NCBI GenBank assembly: GCA_039090855.1
Contig: CM077005.1
Coordinates: 16,345,921-16,409,920 of the forward strand
Reading direction: 5' to 3'
DNA: 64,000 nt
From: Macrothele yani
Taxonomy: Eukaryota; Arthropoda; Arachnida; Araneae; Macrothelidae
The notes under the pieces are model-generated. The model was not told the DNA's origin. It saw only the letters and a program-made list of their open reading frames with translations, and made no database searches. How positions within the stretch are numbered: the first letter of the stretch is position 1; each line of letters opens with the position of its first letter. This document shows, in pieces, positions 1 to 10,557 of this stretch. A program made the position numbers and the translations under genes.

Positions 1-590
1 GAAATTAACTCTTATGCCACCTGATGGCCAAACAAACCATTATTTACCAAATATTAGAAATTATATGAAAAACATTTTCCATCAGCAGCTGTACGCGATA
101 CAGGAAGAATTTTTCAAATCGGAGTTTTAGAAGCAAAAAATAATGCAGAAAACGCAATTTACCTTTGCGCTCCCTAGCGGAAAGTCTACGATTTATTTGA
201 AAATTTTAAATTTATATGAAAACCATTTCGCATCGAAGACACTATCCAACAAAGCAGGAGTTTTTCAAATCGGACTCCTAAAAGTAAAGATATTGACAAA
301 AAATTATACATTACACCCCCTGGCGTAGAAACCATGCATTATTTTAAGAAGAAAATATTCATAAAAGGTTTGTCAGCATAAGTAGTATTGGTCCACAAAT
401 GAATTTTTTTTCAATCGAAATTTTAGAAGCTCAGATTTTACTGTAAATACATCAAAAGCGGAAATTAAGACTTGCGCCCCTGGTGGCCAAATCATTTTTT
501 ATCAAAATTAGAAATTATATGCAAAGCATTTCCCCATAAGGAGCTGTATTCGGTGCAGAAAGAATTCTTTAAATTGGAGTTTTAGTATCA
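1..590 (-). repeat. Tandem higher-order repeat, left array
   Basis: Read on the minus strand this is a run of diverged ~150-bp monomers in a repeating A-B-C order. Equivalent points of the two B monomers (16-29 and 475-488) lie 459 bp apart. Each monomer carries a GC-rich core such as CCACCAGGGGCGC inside AT-rich DNA, and most carry TTTGAAAAATTC-type sequence about 50-90 bp away. The same family in the opposite orientation ends the window at 62850-64000. The array probably continues past the window edge. Short reading frames here are shadows. Confidence 0.85.
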
Positions 591-599
591 CTACATATC

Positions 600-1043
600 A
601 CTAAGCTGTTCTCTGATATTCAGAGGTTTAGCTCCACAAAGAAATACAGATTACCAGATAATGTTTACTTACTGTTGCTGTATCAAACTTCTCCATTTAC
701 TGTGATCTTGACGTACAACTCCGGCTTCACTGACATCCATCACACCCTGTACACAAGATCGTCTATACTTCATGCTCATAATCTTTTTCTCATGCAGACA
801 TTCCTGAATCTGATCCTCTCATGACTTCCTTGGCCTTCCTCTGCCTTTCCTTCCTGCCACTTGGGCTAACAAGATTTTCTTAGTAAGCATCTCATCACTC
901 ATTCTTTCAATGTGGCCAAACCCCCAAAACATATTAGTCTCCACCTTGCTTACAACATTTTGCTTCACATTACACAACTGCAACACATCTTCGTTCCTCA
1001 CACAATCAGAACGTATCTTGCCAACCCAGACTATAACCAACAA
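600..1043 (-). pseudogene. LINE family A, reverse-transcriptase C-terminus fragment
   Basis: The minus strand encodes the tail of a non-LTR retrotransposon ORF2. The readable part (1043-819) has the pattern RNEDVLQLCNVKQNV, then FGHIERMSDEMLTKKI and GRKGRGRPRKS, typical of the region after the reverse transcriptase domain. From 819 down to 600 the same 3' sequence as the larger copy at 3836-4945 continues out of frame. The copy is 5' truncated and broken. The clade is not certain; it differs from the RTE copies elsewhere in the window. Confidence 0.7.
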
Positions 1044-1050
1044 AGGAATG

Positions 1051-1735
1051 AAAATACTTTAAAATTCTAATAAAATTCGGAATACAAGTCAAACTTCATC
1101 AGAATAAAATCTGAATAAAACAATGTTAACAAATTAAACCAGAAAACAGCAGTAACGAATCTTCTAAAATAACGAAGTTGTAGTAGTCTTTGTCAGTGGT
1201 CGGCGATGTTTTTGCCCCAACTGCCAAGTCATCTATACCACGTTGATTTATTGCCAAGACACGCCCTACTTCCAAGTCATAATCGTTATTGTGCATGTCG
1301 TGTTGCGCGCCATCTGTTGGTGTTCTTATGTACGAGTCCACCTGGTCTTCCCTACTATTTGTTTCCTTTCTCTTTCTTTGTTTTTCTTGGTCAACCAAAA
1401 ATCTCCATGCATATGATAGGTCATGTCGACTATTATTGTTACAATTAGATTTTTGTCTTTTCAATCATAATAACCTCGGATATGAGGATTTGTTTGTGGG
1501 TGCTGTGAGATGCAAGATGTTTTATATTAACCCACTCGAGCTCCGTATTATTATCCATGCAGCATTGAATCATAGCTGTTTTTGCTTGTTCTGTGTTCCA
1601 ATCGTCTAGATGTTCTTTCAATCTGATATTTAAACATTTTTTTTTTTTTCAGAAGAAAGCCATATGCTCTTCAGAATTTGCTATTAATGGTATTATTGCA
1701 TGAGAAAGTGTCAATTATGCATATACACATGGATA
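1051..1735. other. No gene recognised
   Basis: Open frames on both strands reach about 110 codons, but none shows a recognisable domain or paired splice sites. A run of T lies near 1636-1650. I see no repeat shared with the rest of the window. Confidence 0.4.
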
Positions 1736-2030
1736 GATGCAAGCTTGGTGAACCCAAGAAGAGACACAAAAAGGAATTCATGGATCAGAAAAAAAAAATA
1801 AACTTTATGGCATCATGATGAAATTAAAGACCCTCAAGTGGCAATGGGCTGGACATACTGGTAGAAGAACTGAAATACCACACTGCAAAAACACATAGCA
1901 GGTAGTGGATGAAACTAAAACATGCCGGAGTGACAAGGAAGAGAGCAGCCCAAGGCAGAGTTGTGACAGACCTGGGGAGACCTTCATCCAGAGCAGTAGA
2001 ATGGCAATATTTGATGGTCATATATTTTTT
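1736..2030 (+). pseudogene. RTE-clade LINE, degraded 3' end
   Basis: This stretch aligns by eye with the last ~290 bp of the RTE copies at 42300-42630 and 51930-52250. Shared landmarks are the coding remnants for KWQWAGHT, GRWVDEI, AGVTRKR and GETFIQ. Many substitutions, indels and an A-tract at 1789-1800 break it. It ends near 2020 beside a CATATATTTTTT run, matching the AT-rich 3' junctions of the other copies. Confidence 0.65.
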
Positions 2031-2234
2031 CTATAAATTTTAAGCAGTGGAAATACTTGCTCCTCATCTTGTTATATACTTTTGGCATAAATGTTAGGGG
2101 AACAAAATTTCATACATGTAACCTAGAAACAAGCTTCAATCATCACTTACATCATCAATGAACTACATAACTACAAGCTTATGAACTGTAATAAATATTC
2201 CAAAGAAGCTGCACAAATCCAAAATAATACTTAC
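2031..2234. other. No feature recognised
   Basis: AT-rich single-copy-looking sequence between the RTE remnant and the candidate exon. Nothing recognisable is present. Confidence 0.4.
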
Positions 2235-2299
2235 TTGGCTTATAATTCTGTTTTTGACGACGCTTAGTTTCTATTTCACCTGACCGTTTCATTTTCAGA
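2235..2299 (-). CDS. Candidate host exon with start codon
   Basis: On the minus strand a 65-nt segment lies between a pyrimidine-rich CTTTTCCAG acceptor and a near-perfect GTAAGTATT donor. It contains an ATG at 2292 that opens MKRSGEIETKRRQKQNYKP, a lysine/arginine-rich peptide, before the donor. The short size and strong splice signals fit a first coding exon of a host gene running toward lower coordinates. I do not recognise the protein. It may or may not belong to the gene with exons at 7599-8416. Confidence 0.4.
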
Positions 2300-2445
2300 C
2301 TGGAAAAGAGCAAATTCCAAAAATGCATTATCCTTTATGTAAAACAATAAATATAGCTTTCCCTTGTAAAGACAATTTATTATTAAAATAAAAGAATTTC
2401 CAAACTGTACCTACATACGAGAGAACCATTAGGCAAAATTTTAAC

Positions 2446-3673
2446 GTGTCCATAAAGTCTTTCCCACATTACAAAAATTAATATAAAAAATGTACTACAG
2501 GTACAAGAAAGGGATTGCACGTCAATGATGGTACACAAGTAAAATTTTTTTCCAGTGTTAGTACACCTCCACATGGGTGCCATTTGTGGCCCGGAGGACA
2601 TCTAAGCAATATTCGATTTCACACCATGTTTTGTTTAGCATCTCAGCAGAGACAGAACCAATGGCATCCATTATTCTACTGCTCTTCAACGTCTTGACAT
2701 TCAGAACACTGCTAGAGTAAACTTTGTCTTTTACATAACCCCACAGAAAAAAGTCTAGAGGGGGTAATGTCGGGTGATCGAGGTGGCCATGTCATGGGAC
2801 CATCACAGCCAAATCCATCTGTCTGGAAATACGGCACTCAGGAACTCACAAACCATTCTTAACTCATGTGGTGGGGCACTGTCTTGTTGGAAAATAACCG
2901 CAGGTTAGAGTGCATGCAACTGAGGTGCTACAAATACAAAAAGTTCCAGCATGTCCAGGTACAAATTACATGATATCATGGGTTCTGTAAAAAAGAAGAG
3001 TCTGATGCTTTTGTCAGGCATCAGGCCACACCATACATTCACTTTCAGGCTAGCCTAGCCCTCTGTTGTTTGATGACATAATGGGGATCTTCTGATCCCC
3101 AGATTCGCACATTGTGCCTATTTACTGTACCAGAGACTTTGAATGTGGTTTCATCTGTGAAAAATCACTATACCTTATAAAGCATACATATGAAGACGTT
3201 TGTGCATAATTTTGTGAACTATGACACAGGGAATACTAGTTTTCAATGAAGCACGACGAATGAATTTGCTGGGGCTTCACAGAAATGTCTCCTGAACAGC
3301 TGCCTCTTGTGTAACCGGTGGTCGGCCCACTCGGGGAGATCGCCAACACTATCCTTTGCTTTAAACTTTTCATGCTTATTTGGTACGATGGTGATCGTCT
3401 GTACTCTTTTCTGAAATGATGCTGGACAGTAACCGCCGATTTGGTCTTAATACAACAACCTCAACCACAACACGAACACCACTTTTTCTTGCATGGAAGC
3501 CATTATCGATAAAATGCTCCTCTTATTCAGCAGTAGCACTCACCTCTAAAGTACAGCAAAAAAAAAAAAAAAAACGTATAAGTACTGCTATATTATGCTG
3601 CCAACCATTTTATTTTAACTTACATAGATATTATATATTAATTTTCGTAATGTGGGAAAGACTTTAAGGACAC
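2446..3673 (-). mobile_element. Tc1/mariner-superfamily transposon with TIRs
   Basis: The ends match as inverted repeats for about 38 bp. The left end reads GTGTCCATAAAGTCTTTCCC, and the right end, read inward on the minus strand, gives GTGTCCTTAAAGTCTTTCCC; both continue into ACATTACRAAAATTAATAT. The ~1.23-kb length is normal for the superfamily, and the inside encodes a broken transposase on the minus strand. Confidence 0.8.
2510..3560 (-). pseudogene. Tc1/mariner-type transposase remnant
   Basis: Read on the minus strand, the C-terminal half is recognisable: FQQDSAPPH (second catalytic Asp region), PDRWI, then a disrupted block that should hold the third catalytic acid, PLTFFCGVMKDKVYS and EIEYCLDVLRATNGTHVEVY. 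Several stops and frameshifts interrupt it, so no active enzyme can be made. The N-terminal helix-turn-helix half (above about 3250) is too decayed to read. A run of A at 3551-3566 lies inside the element. Confidence 0.65.
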
Positions 3674-3835
3674 CCTGTACTTCAACTCGGAGCTGTATCT
3701 AAGAAAATAGTACATCTTTATCACATAAGTTGAGAACATTCCTAAAATGGAAGGGCCAATGTATAATATATAGCTCCAGAACAAATGGTATGTCTCTGCC
3801 ATACAAGTTGAGCACCTCCTCAACACAAACACATG

Positions 3836-4945
3836 ACTAACCTGCTCTCTGACATTCAGAGGACAGTCCCTCAAAGAAAGCTATTCTGCCAGATTCAAGT
3901 TTAAAACTGATGGAACTAGATACTAGATTTCACTTATTGTTTATGCCTCAAGTCTCCATTTACAGCAATCTTGGCACACAACTTGAGCTTCACTGACATT
4001 CCTCATATGTCTTCCACAAGACCTTTTGTACTTCATACTCATTATCTTTTTCTCAAGCAAACATTCCTGAATCTGGTCTTCCCATGATTTCCCTAGGTTT
4101 TCCTCTACCTTTTCATGCTACTTCAGCTGAATAAATTCTCTTAGTAAGCATCTCATCACTCGTTCTTTTAACAAGGCCAAGCCTCCACAGAATATTTGTC
4201 TCCACCATACTAACATTTTGCTTCACATTACACATGTGCAACGCATCTTCATTCCTCACATAATCAGAGCATGTCTTGCCACAAACACCTCCTCCCCCCC
4301 ATAAGTAATGTATCTCTCTAGCACACAAATGACACCTATGTCTCTTCCACAGTACCCAGGTTTCACTGCTGTAAGTCAGAGTAGGAATGACTACTTTCAT
4401 AAACAGCCATTTGGGACTTTTTGAGAACAAATCATTCCTAAGAAATCCTCCTAAGGCAGCTATGACTTTGAAAGAAGAATTCACACACCTACTAATTTCA
4501 CCATCTAATTTGTTCTCTGTCAAACATGCTTCCTAAATGTACAAATTCTTTCACCTGGTCAATCACTGAGACTTATCTTGCGTTCAGTAACAACAGTTCC
4601 TCACTCAAAAACCATAACTTTGGTTTTACCCATATTTATCCTCAGTTTCAATTTCATGTAAACTTCGTACATCTGGGACAACATACTCTGCAACTCACTT
4701 TTGCTCTCTGCCAACGGGAATGTGTCATCAGCATACAGCAACCTACGCGCACAGATATTATCAAGACATAAACCAGTATTGTTTAATGTGACATCACACA
4801 TGCATAAATGTATTAAACAGCCAGTGACATCACACAGCCTTGTCTGATTTCTGTACCAATAGAAAACCATTTCAATACACCATTCACTCATACACATGCT
4901 CTACTGCCAGCATACATAGCTTTTGCACTATTCCCAAATCTCTGA
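3836..4945 (-). pseudogene. LINE family A, reverse-transcriptase fragment
   Basis: This is a second, longer copy of the family seen at 600-1043. On the minus strand from about 4945 it encodes the end of a reverse transcriptase: MYAGS-like and RQGC-like remnants, then RRLLYADDT (the YxDD catalytic motif) at about 4725-4745, ELQSMLSQMYEV and LRINMGKTKVMVFE. The post-RT region follows: TLTYSSETWVLW, RNEDALHMCNVKQNV and TSDEMLTKRIYSAEVA. Several frameshifts and a C-run at 4292-4301 break it. It is 5' truncated; the 3' part matches the other copy down to about 3836. Inactive. Confidence 0.75.
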
Positions 4946-5157
4946 AAGACTAAACAAACCGACTCACTGAATGCAGGTTTTGACAAATCACTTATCTGAA
5001 CTAAAGAGTGGTTGTCAGCTTCCATGAAACATTGATGCTTTAAGGATGGTTATCAGCTTCTGTAAAAACTTGATGGCCCAAACCTACCAGTGTTTCTGTG
5101 TATGTTTGAATAAAAATGTTTTTTATTCATTATTCAATAAGTTTTCAATGTATTCAA

Positions 5158-5215
5158 GGATAACCTTATATATATAACCTTATATATATAACCTTATATA
5201 TATAACCTTATATGA
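5158..5215. repeat. 14-bp minisatellite
   Basis: About four perfect head-to-tail copies of AACCTTATATATAT. Confidence 0.9.
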
Positions 5216-5404
5216 CAAAGTTACTGCACCTGTAAAAAAAAAAAAGAAAACATTAAAAAAAATAAAAAAAGAGAAGATCAGGTCTTTTAATTAAAGAAAG
5301 AATCCATCCAAATAGATTGGACAACAAATTTGGACTTTTTGTACCCGAGATTAAACCAAGTTACCTTTAATGTTGTTTGGGCTGCTGAATACGAAAATTA
5401 GTCA

Positions 5405-5950
5405 TTACAACACCAGATTAGCTCTAGATTTTGAAATATCTATAAAACAAGTTTTACTTATTTGCTTATACATACCCTGTAATAAGCCACACAGAGGAAA
5501 TGATTCATAGTGACGCCATTTTGCCTGCCTCTTGTAATGAGTTCCTGGAGATTTCTCACTAGGGTTCAACAAACAAACTGCTAGCTTTGCTGCATTCAAT
5601 TTCCCTTGGTACCTTTTTTTTGACAGTAGTAATGGCCTGATGAAACCATTCTCTGTGCTGGTAACAGACAGTGCCAGAGTTAGCCGGGAAAAAATCCAGA
5701 TAAGCGTGTAAAAAGTGTAATTTCAATAACATGTTGCACACTAGTCTCTCGTGGCATTGCAAGAGGGTTCCTACAAGCTCCTGGTAATTGTCAGCCTTAT
5801 GGTTTTCTAGAAAATTTGCAGCCACTTACTGAAAAGCTTTCCAAGCTAACTTTTCATAACCTGTGAAGATATCATCAAAGTGCTTATCTTGGAAAAGCTG
5901 GAGTGTCTGTGGACTGACAAATACACCTTCCTTGACTTTGGCCTCACTAA
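5405..5950 (-). pseudogene. TE-associated conserved arthropod protein, C-terminal remnant
   Basis: Minus-strand translation in pieces gives KVKEGVFVSPQTLQLFQD, then KLAWKAFQ, a stop, VAANFLENHKADNYQELV, LVCNMLLKLHFLHAYLDFFP and a FHQAI motif, then after a frameshift at an A-run near 5620, GKLNAAKLAVCLLN. I associate the order NFL-N-KA-NY / LHFLH-HLDFFP / FHQ with a multicopy protein family of unknown function found in aphids, spiders and other arthropods. The stop and frameshift make this a pseudogene. The link to a transposon is inference from the family's repetitive distribution. Confidence 0.5.
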
Positions 5951-6106
5951 GAACAAGAATAACACTGATTAACAGAGTTCAGTATCAGGTGTTATTTGTA
6001 CCATTTCACGACCTTCACATGTGTTGCCGTTTACCTAATGCAGTTACTTCACTTTGCATAAAGATGAACACATCTTTCAGAATATTTTGGTTCTTCGTTG
6101 CATTGG

Positions 6107-7165
6107 GGTGATTCATAAGTTCATGCCGTTTTTTTCACCGCACTACAGTAATGCATTACATCATAAGGGAAAACGGAATCGATCAACTATGTATTTCCCC
6201 CCCCCCCGCCCCATTTTTTACAATGGTGTCCCAACGTCTGGGTAGGTCTTGAGAAAACGTGCAGGTTTTGCTGTGAAGAAATCATCAAGGAAATTCTGGA
6301 TATCAGCATCATTGTTGATCATTCTGCTTTGGAGTGGGTTCGACAGAGATCGGAACAGGTGATAGTCTGAAGGGGCGAGATTTAGGGAATAGACCGGATG
6401 TGGAAGGATCTCCCATTTCATGTCCTGAATGGCCATTTTGGTCATGTTTGCAATGTGATGGCGTGCGTTATGTTGGAGAAAGACACCATGGCACCAATGT
6501 GGCCATTTCTGCTGAATTGCTCCCTGCATGCAGCAGAGCTGCTCACAATAGAGTGCAGCGTTGATGGTCCGATTCCTAGGCAGCATTTCCCAGTGAATGA
6601 TGCTTTCCATGTCTCACCAAACACACAACATGATCTTCGCAGGATGGTCACGTTTTGGATGTGGTGTGGGCATCTTGTTCGAGCATAACCATTCCCTCTG
6701 ATGCCTGAAATTCACATACAGACACCACTTTTTCTCTCTAACAATACAAGTTGCTGAGAACATTCGTGATAACGGGCAAGCAAGGAACCACATATGGCAA
6801 CACGCTGATTCGTGTTGTCCTTGGCGAGAGTGTGAGGCACCCAAGACTCCAATTTCTGGACCTTTCCCATACGTTCCAGGTGTTGCACCACTGTGGCCTG
6901 ATCACAGTCCATCTCAGGGGCTAATTGGAGTGTGGTTTGACGGCTATCCAAGTGGATGAGATGGATGACCTGAGCATGGAGAGCCGTTGAGGTCAAAATT
7001 GCCACCTCGGAACCGCTCAAACCATTTGCGGGCTGTCCTTGGAACAATAGCATCTCCATACACAGCACAAATTTGTCGAGTAGCCTCAGCGGCTATGGAT
7101 CCCTTGTTAAACTTGTTCATAAGCAGATGTCATAAATGTTCATTCCTCTCTACTTGACACTCCAT
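6107..7165 (-). pseudogene. mariner-family transposase, broken
   Basis: The minus strand from the ATG at 7165 reads MECQVERNEHL, the usual mariner N-terminus, then FNKGSIAAEATRQICAVYGD and RTARKWFERF (first helix-turn-helix), LAPEMDCDQATVVQHLERMG (second), EKKWCLYVNF, FLQHNARHHIA (catalytic region, Asp replaced or lost near the expected QHDNARPH), and SLNLAPSDYHLFRSL (expected PDLAPSD). Frameshifts and stops occur near 6620, 6840 and 7100. One end near 6107 carries GGGGTGATTCATAAGTTCAT, a plausible terminal repeat; I do not find its partner near 7165, so the 5' end is lost or diverged. Confidence 0.8.
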
Positions 7166-7287
7166 ACTTTCGGACCTGAAAACCAAAAAACCATTAGCCA
7201 CAATCACACAACGCAATATGATTTAGATACACAATATTACTGGCTACATTTTGATATACAACTGGCCATCTGCACCGTCACTACTAA

Positions 7288-7527
7288 TGTGGTTTCATGT
7301 AATGCTGAATTACAACACAAGAACTAATTTATATATATATATATATATATACATACTGGGAAACACTCTTGAAATAAAACGAAATGAACTTATGCACCAT
7401 CCCAATATGTATGACTTTATGTATGATCTAGCATTTCAGCCACACAGTATATATAAAAAATTAGTTCTTGTTCTTATATGGTGAAAATTACTTCTTGTAT
7501 TGTAAATCAGCATTACATGAAACCACA
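7288..7527. mobile_element. Palindromic MITE
   Basis: The terminal inverted repeat TGTGGTTTCATGTAATGCTGA is matched on the opposite strand at about 7507-7527. The match continues through AATTACAA and AAGAACTAATTTATAT toward a TA microsatellite at 7329-7352. One arm carries about 24 extra bp. There is no coding capacity, so this is a fold-back or MITE-type DNA element. Confidence 0.7.
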
Positions 7528-7598
7528 CTTTTCTGAGATCATGATACAAAAAAGAGAGGCAGAAAACAAATAACTTAGTGTAATAAACAGGTACAAAC

Positions 7599-7702
7599 CT
7601 AGGAAGTGATCTCTTTGTGTTAGCATTTAAGACTCCTAACACATGCACGTCTGGGAGCAGTGCTGAAACTGATGCATCTCCTTCTGACAAATCTGTAGTC
7701 AG
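7599..7702 (-). CDS. Exon 3' of a RING-finger exon, host gene
   Basis: A 104-nt minus-strand segment lies between an AATTCCAG acceptor and an AG|GTTTGT donor. In the frame that continues in phase from the 8289 donor it encodes LTTDLSEGDASVSALL then PDVHVLGVLNANTKRSLPR. A linker with a short hydrophobic LP..HVLGVL motif right after a RING is common in TRIM/RNF17-type proteins. With the 8289-8416 exon it makes a plausible two-exon piece of a real gene. Downstream exons would lie at lower coordinates and are not identified. Confidence 0.5.
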
Positions 7703-7917
7703 CTGGAATTAAATAATAACTCATTACCATCCATAAAAAAGAATATGTATGGCATTCCACACAATAAATCAAAATACCAAGCATAAACATTTCATTCACA
7801 CTATAAAATTATATGCAATTAACAAAAATAAGTTTTCATTGGGTATACATAGGTAATGGGGTCATTAAAATGTTTCTTCTAACTTCAACACATTTCATGA
7901 AAGAAATATAAGATTAC

Positions 7918-8065
7918 GCCATATAATACAAATTTTGAAAATGACAATCCGATTTTGGCGTAAATGTGACAAGGATGGTAAGTCAGATAATATCCGAAAA
8001 CTTGAAAATTTTCATCGTTTGGAGCGGGACTCCAACCCGCTCCAGGATGATGAAAATTTTGCTGG
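7918..8065 (+). repeat. Half copy of a tRNA-core palindromic repeat
   Basis: The sequence from ATTTTGAAAATGACAATCCG through GGATGGTAAGTCAGATAATA and ACTTGAAAATTTTCATCG matches the left arm of the palindromic element at 21110-21305. It is followed by a TpsiC-arm-like core, GGAGCGGGACTCCAACCCGC. The right arm is missing. It lies in the presumed intron between the two RING-gene exons. Confidence 0.65.
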
Positions 8066-8288
8066 TGACACTTTAAAAACAAATATATTTAGTATCTTAA
8101 AATTTTAAAAAATGATGAAAATCCATCATTACAGTAGTTCAAAGTTTAAATTCAGTTATTTTGAAACAGTGAAGAAACATTTTAAAAATTTCTTCTATTG
8201 AAATTTAAAAAAAATTTGCCATAAGCAAAATAAAGTCTTACAAGCAATAAATCAAATTCAAAGCATGGATACAGTAAAAGATTAGTAC

Positions 8289-8416
8289 CTGACAATCATT
8301 GCATACAATTCTTTTATGTCGACAAGCATGGCTTTTAGCACAGCCTTCACATACAGAGTGTCCACAAGTCAAGAGAAGAGGAAAACTTGATGTGTTATGT
8401 TGATGCCCATAATCTG
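8289..8416 (-). CDS. RING-finger exon of a host gene
   Basis: The minus strand shows a TTAG or TTAGCAG acceptor (exon start 8416 or 8413) and a consensus CAG|GTACTA donor after 8289. The exon encodes DYGHQHNTSSFPLLL, then TCGHSVCEGCAKSHACRHKR and IVCNDCQ. The C-x-H-x2-C-x2-C pattern followed by C-x2-C is the second half of a C3HC4 RING, which in E3 ubiquitin ligases holds zinc and binds the E2. The first C-x2-C pair should be on an upstream exon (higher coordinates) that I cannot place with confidence. The next exon (7599-7702) is in phase. TRIM-like or RNF17/Qin-like proteins are the closest type I can suggest. Confidence 0.6.
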
Positions 8417-8584
8417 CTAATGAAATTAAATGTACATAATACTCATGTTTTTTCAAAATATTTTACACAATTTCAGTACAGCATTGAATTTATTTCATCT
8501 TAGCAACAGCTTCACACACAGAACAATAAAATATGCATATCCGGAGTTGTATAAAAACAAAATGTATCTGATCTATTGTTATAT

Positions 8585-8698
8585 GTTCTATTGTTATCGT
8601 GGTTCACGCTTCACGAATTTGCATCAAGTTTTCTCAACCACTGAAACAGAAAACTTTGCTGCAAATTCCTGAAATACAAACCACGATAACAATAGAAC
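8585..8698. repeat. 114-bp long hairpin
   Basis: The outer 20 bp are a perfect inverted repeat (GTTCTATTGTTATCGTGGTT at 8585-8604, its complement at 8679-8698). An inner pair, GAATTTGCATCAAGTTTTCT against the complement of AGAAAACTTTGCTGCAAATTC, closes on a loop of about 13 nt. It sits about 170 bp upstream of the RING exon, probably in an intron. Confidence 0.85.
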
Positions 8699-8699
8699 A

Positions 8700-9298
8700 A
8701 TTTATAGAAAAATCAATAAAACAATAAATAATTATTAGAACATTACAGATTCCAATGAGGACAAAATAGATTCATTACAATTGAATGAGCAGTAACGTGT
8801 GTGAAATGGACCTTCATGGCAAAATTAAAATATTGGACTAAAAACCTCATAAAAACAAGAATAAAGGAAATTTTTATATCCAGAAAAACAGTTCCATTAG
8901 TCAACCTTCAAAACTTATAAAGAACATTTTTCAACAAATTAATTCACGAATAATTTCTATTCTTGAATTAATGCTTACTATGTATTTCACATTAGGGAAA
9001 GATTTTAATTTAATAACTGGCAACTGCAAAATGAGCCTGCCAATAAGATTTAAATTCTTTCTGTGTAAACGAAACTTTTGATAGTTTCTATACACTGAGA
9101 ACAAGCCTTGATAAAATCTAGAGGCCAGACATGTCTGTAAAAACAAAAGAACTCAGAAGAGGTGGAGAATAATTGAAAGTTAAAATAGAATTAAGTATAT
9201 TAATCTGAGTAAAGCCTTGAGTAAGTGTTTTAATTGCTGCAAATAGCATTTTATTTTTTTTCAATCTACAAGCAAAAACTACCAGCAAAATCTGCTAA
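8700..9298. other. No gene recognised
   Basis: AT-rich sequence. A minus-strand TTTTTACAG acceptor-like site near 9134 is followed by open sequence, but no matching donor or domain supports an exon. Confidence 0.35.
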
Positions 9299-9950
9299 TA
9301 TCGTCACCTGGGGTAATTCCCGGTCACTAAGTTTCCGGGGTAATTCTTGGTCACATACATTTTTTTAAATCAAAATAACACTTCACTGAAGTAAAAAAAA
9401 AAATCATAGAAGCAATTTGAGCATTCTACTTTGCAATGCATAACTCATTTATTCCTTAAGTTAAAATTTATTATGAAAAAAAAAAAAATTTAAAACCTAC
9501 TATATAAGTTTCGGTAAAACAACACTGGGTTAAGTGAGTGCACTGGCTTAAGTATTTGCAAAGATCTTTGTCAATTAATAAAGTTTTAATTATTTAACTT
9601 TTTTCTTTTTGGGTAGAATTATAAACTATCACAGCTTCTAAAAGCTGAGAATTTAAGATTTTCTTATGCTATTCTAAATTAATTTATAGGAGTATACCAA
9701 ACTTTGCCCCATATTTCAGGGGTAATTCCTGATCAGTGTAGTTTTCTAGTATTTATGCTTGACATTTTACTTATTGTGATCATTTAACCTCTAATTATAT
9801 TTATTATGCAACTTTTTAACCCTAACTGCAAAGCGACATTCTGAACTGTAACTGCAAAGTGTCTCTAACTGTAACTGCAATGTGATAATCCTTTGTTGTG
9901 CCAAAAACGTGCATATTGCATAAATGTTAGTCAGTTATTCAACTTGTTTT

Positions 9951-10028
9951 TTTCCCTGTATTCCATTTATCTAAAATTTAGTCTATTATTTTAGCGTATT
10001 TTCTGTGTTAACTATTGACTATAATATT
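9951..10028 (+). repeat. Arm 1 of a 78-bp perfect inverted repeat
   Basis: Every base is matched by the reverse complement at 11421-11498, about 1.4 kb away. Arm 1 lies inside the pogo-like element and arm 2 just outside it. Confidence 0.9.
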
Positions 10029-10055
10029 ATACAGTTTCTGTGAAATTTATGCATC

Positions 10056-10256
10056 ATGATGAGGCAATATAAGCCAAAGAAAAATATCAAGTTGAAGAAA
10101 TTAAAGCTTGACAAGGCTATATATAAGAAGGAAAATAAAAATTTCAGTGCATGTGCAGCTGCTAGAGCTGTAGATATACTTTTTTCAACTTTGCAGGCCT
10201 GTTTAGCAAGCTTAAAAAACAAAACAGAAATAAAGCCTGTAGGTGCTCCTTTTTAA
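10056..10256 (+). pseudogene. pogo/CENP-B-type DNA-binding domain remnant
   Basis: The 66-codon frame starts MMRQYKPKKNIKLKK, then LDKAIYKKENKNFSACAAAR and AVDILFSTLQACL. Basic start, LDKA, FSA-AAR and STLQ match the order of residues in the psq/CENP-B N-terminal helix-turn-helix of pogo-like transposases (typically YKRK, FSARAAAR, STLQ). The rest of the transposase is not readable downstream. It lies inside the element at 9299-11288, which fits its role. Confidence 0.5.
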
Positions 10257-10378
10257 AGTATTCCAAGTGAATAAGAGGATAAAGGCAGTTGCTCTGAAGA
10301 TATGGATGATTTAAATTTGATTAAACAGTTAGTTCTAATAATTAATGACTTCATGGCTTCCTCTTATTACTTCCAGTA

Positions 10379-10557
10379 TTATAAATATTTAACGGGAATT
10401 ATCGAGGATAAATTTATTAAGGTACAAGGCTTGGTCGCCATACCTGTAGAAGTAGTAAGACGCAAGAACTCCTGACGAAGATCATTTAGATCGAAAATAT
10501 GAGAGGTAATGTACCTTAATAAATTTATCCTCGATAATTTCCGTTAAATATTTATAA
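10379..10557. mobile_element. 179-bp MITE with ~46-bp terminal inverted repeats
   Basis: The left arm from TTATAAATATTTAACGGGAA to TTTATTAAGGTAC is mirrored nearly perfectly by the right arm, GTACCTTAATAAATTT to GTTAAATATTTATAA. The centre is ~87 bp with no coding capacity. It is nested in the pogo-like element. Confidence 0.85.

Noticed and set aside
143..328. Open frame of 61 codons at the left edge
   Set aside because: It lies inside the tandem repeat array and has no counterpart in other monomers; a shadow frame.
5158..5215. CRISPR-like short repeats
   Set aside because: The units are directly adjacent without spacers; a minisatellite in eukaryotic DNA.
8931..9146. Upstream exon of the RING gene
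   Set aside because: A TTTTTACAG acceptor-like site is present near 9134 and one frame has C-x2-C, but no donor fits and the frame closes.
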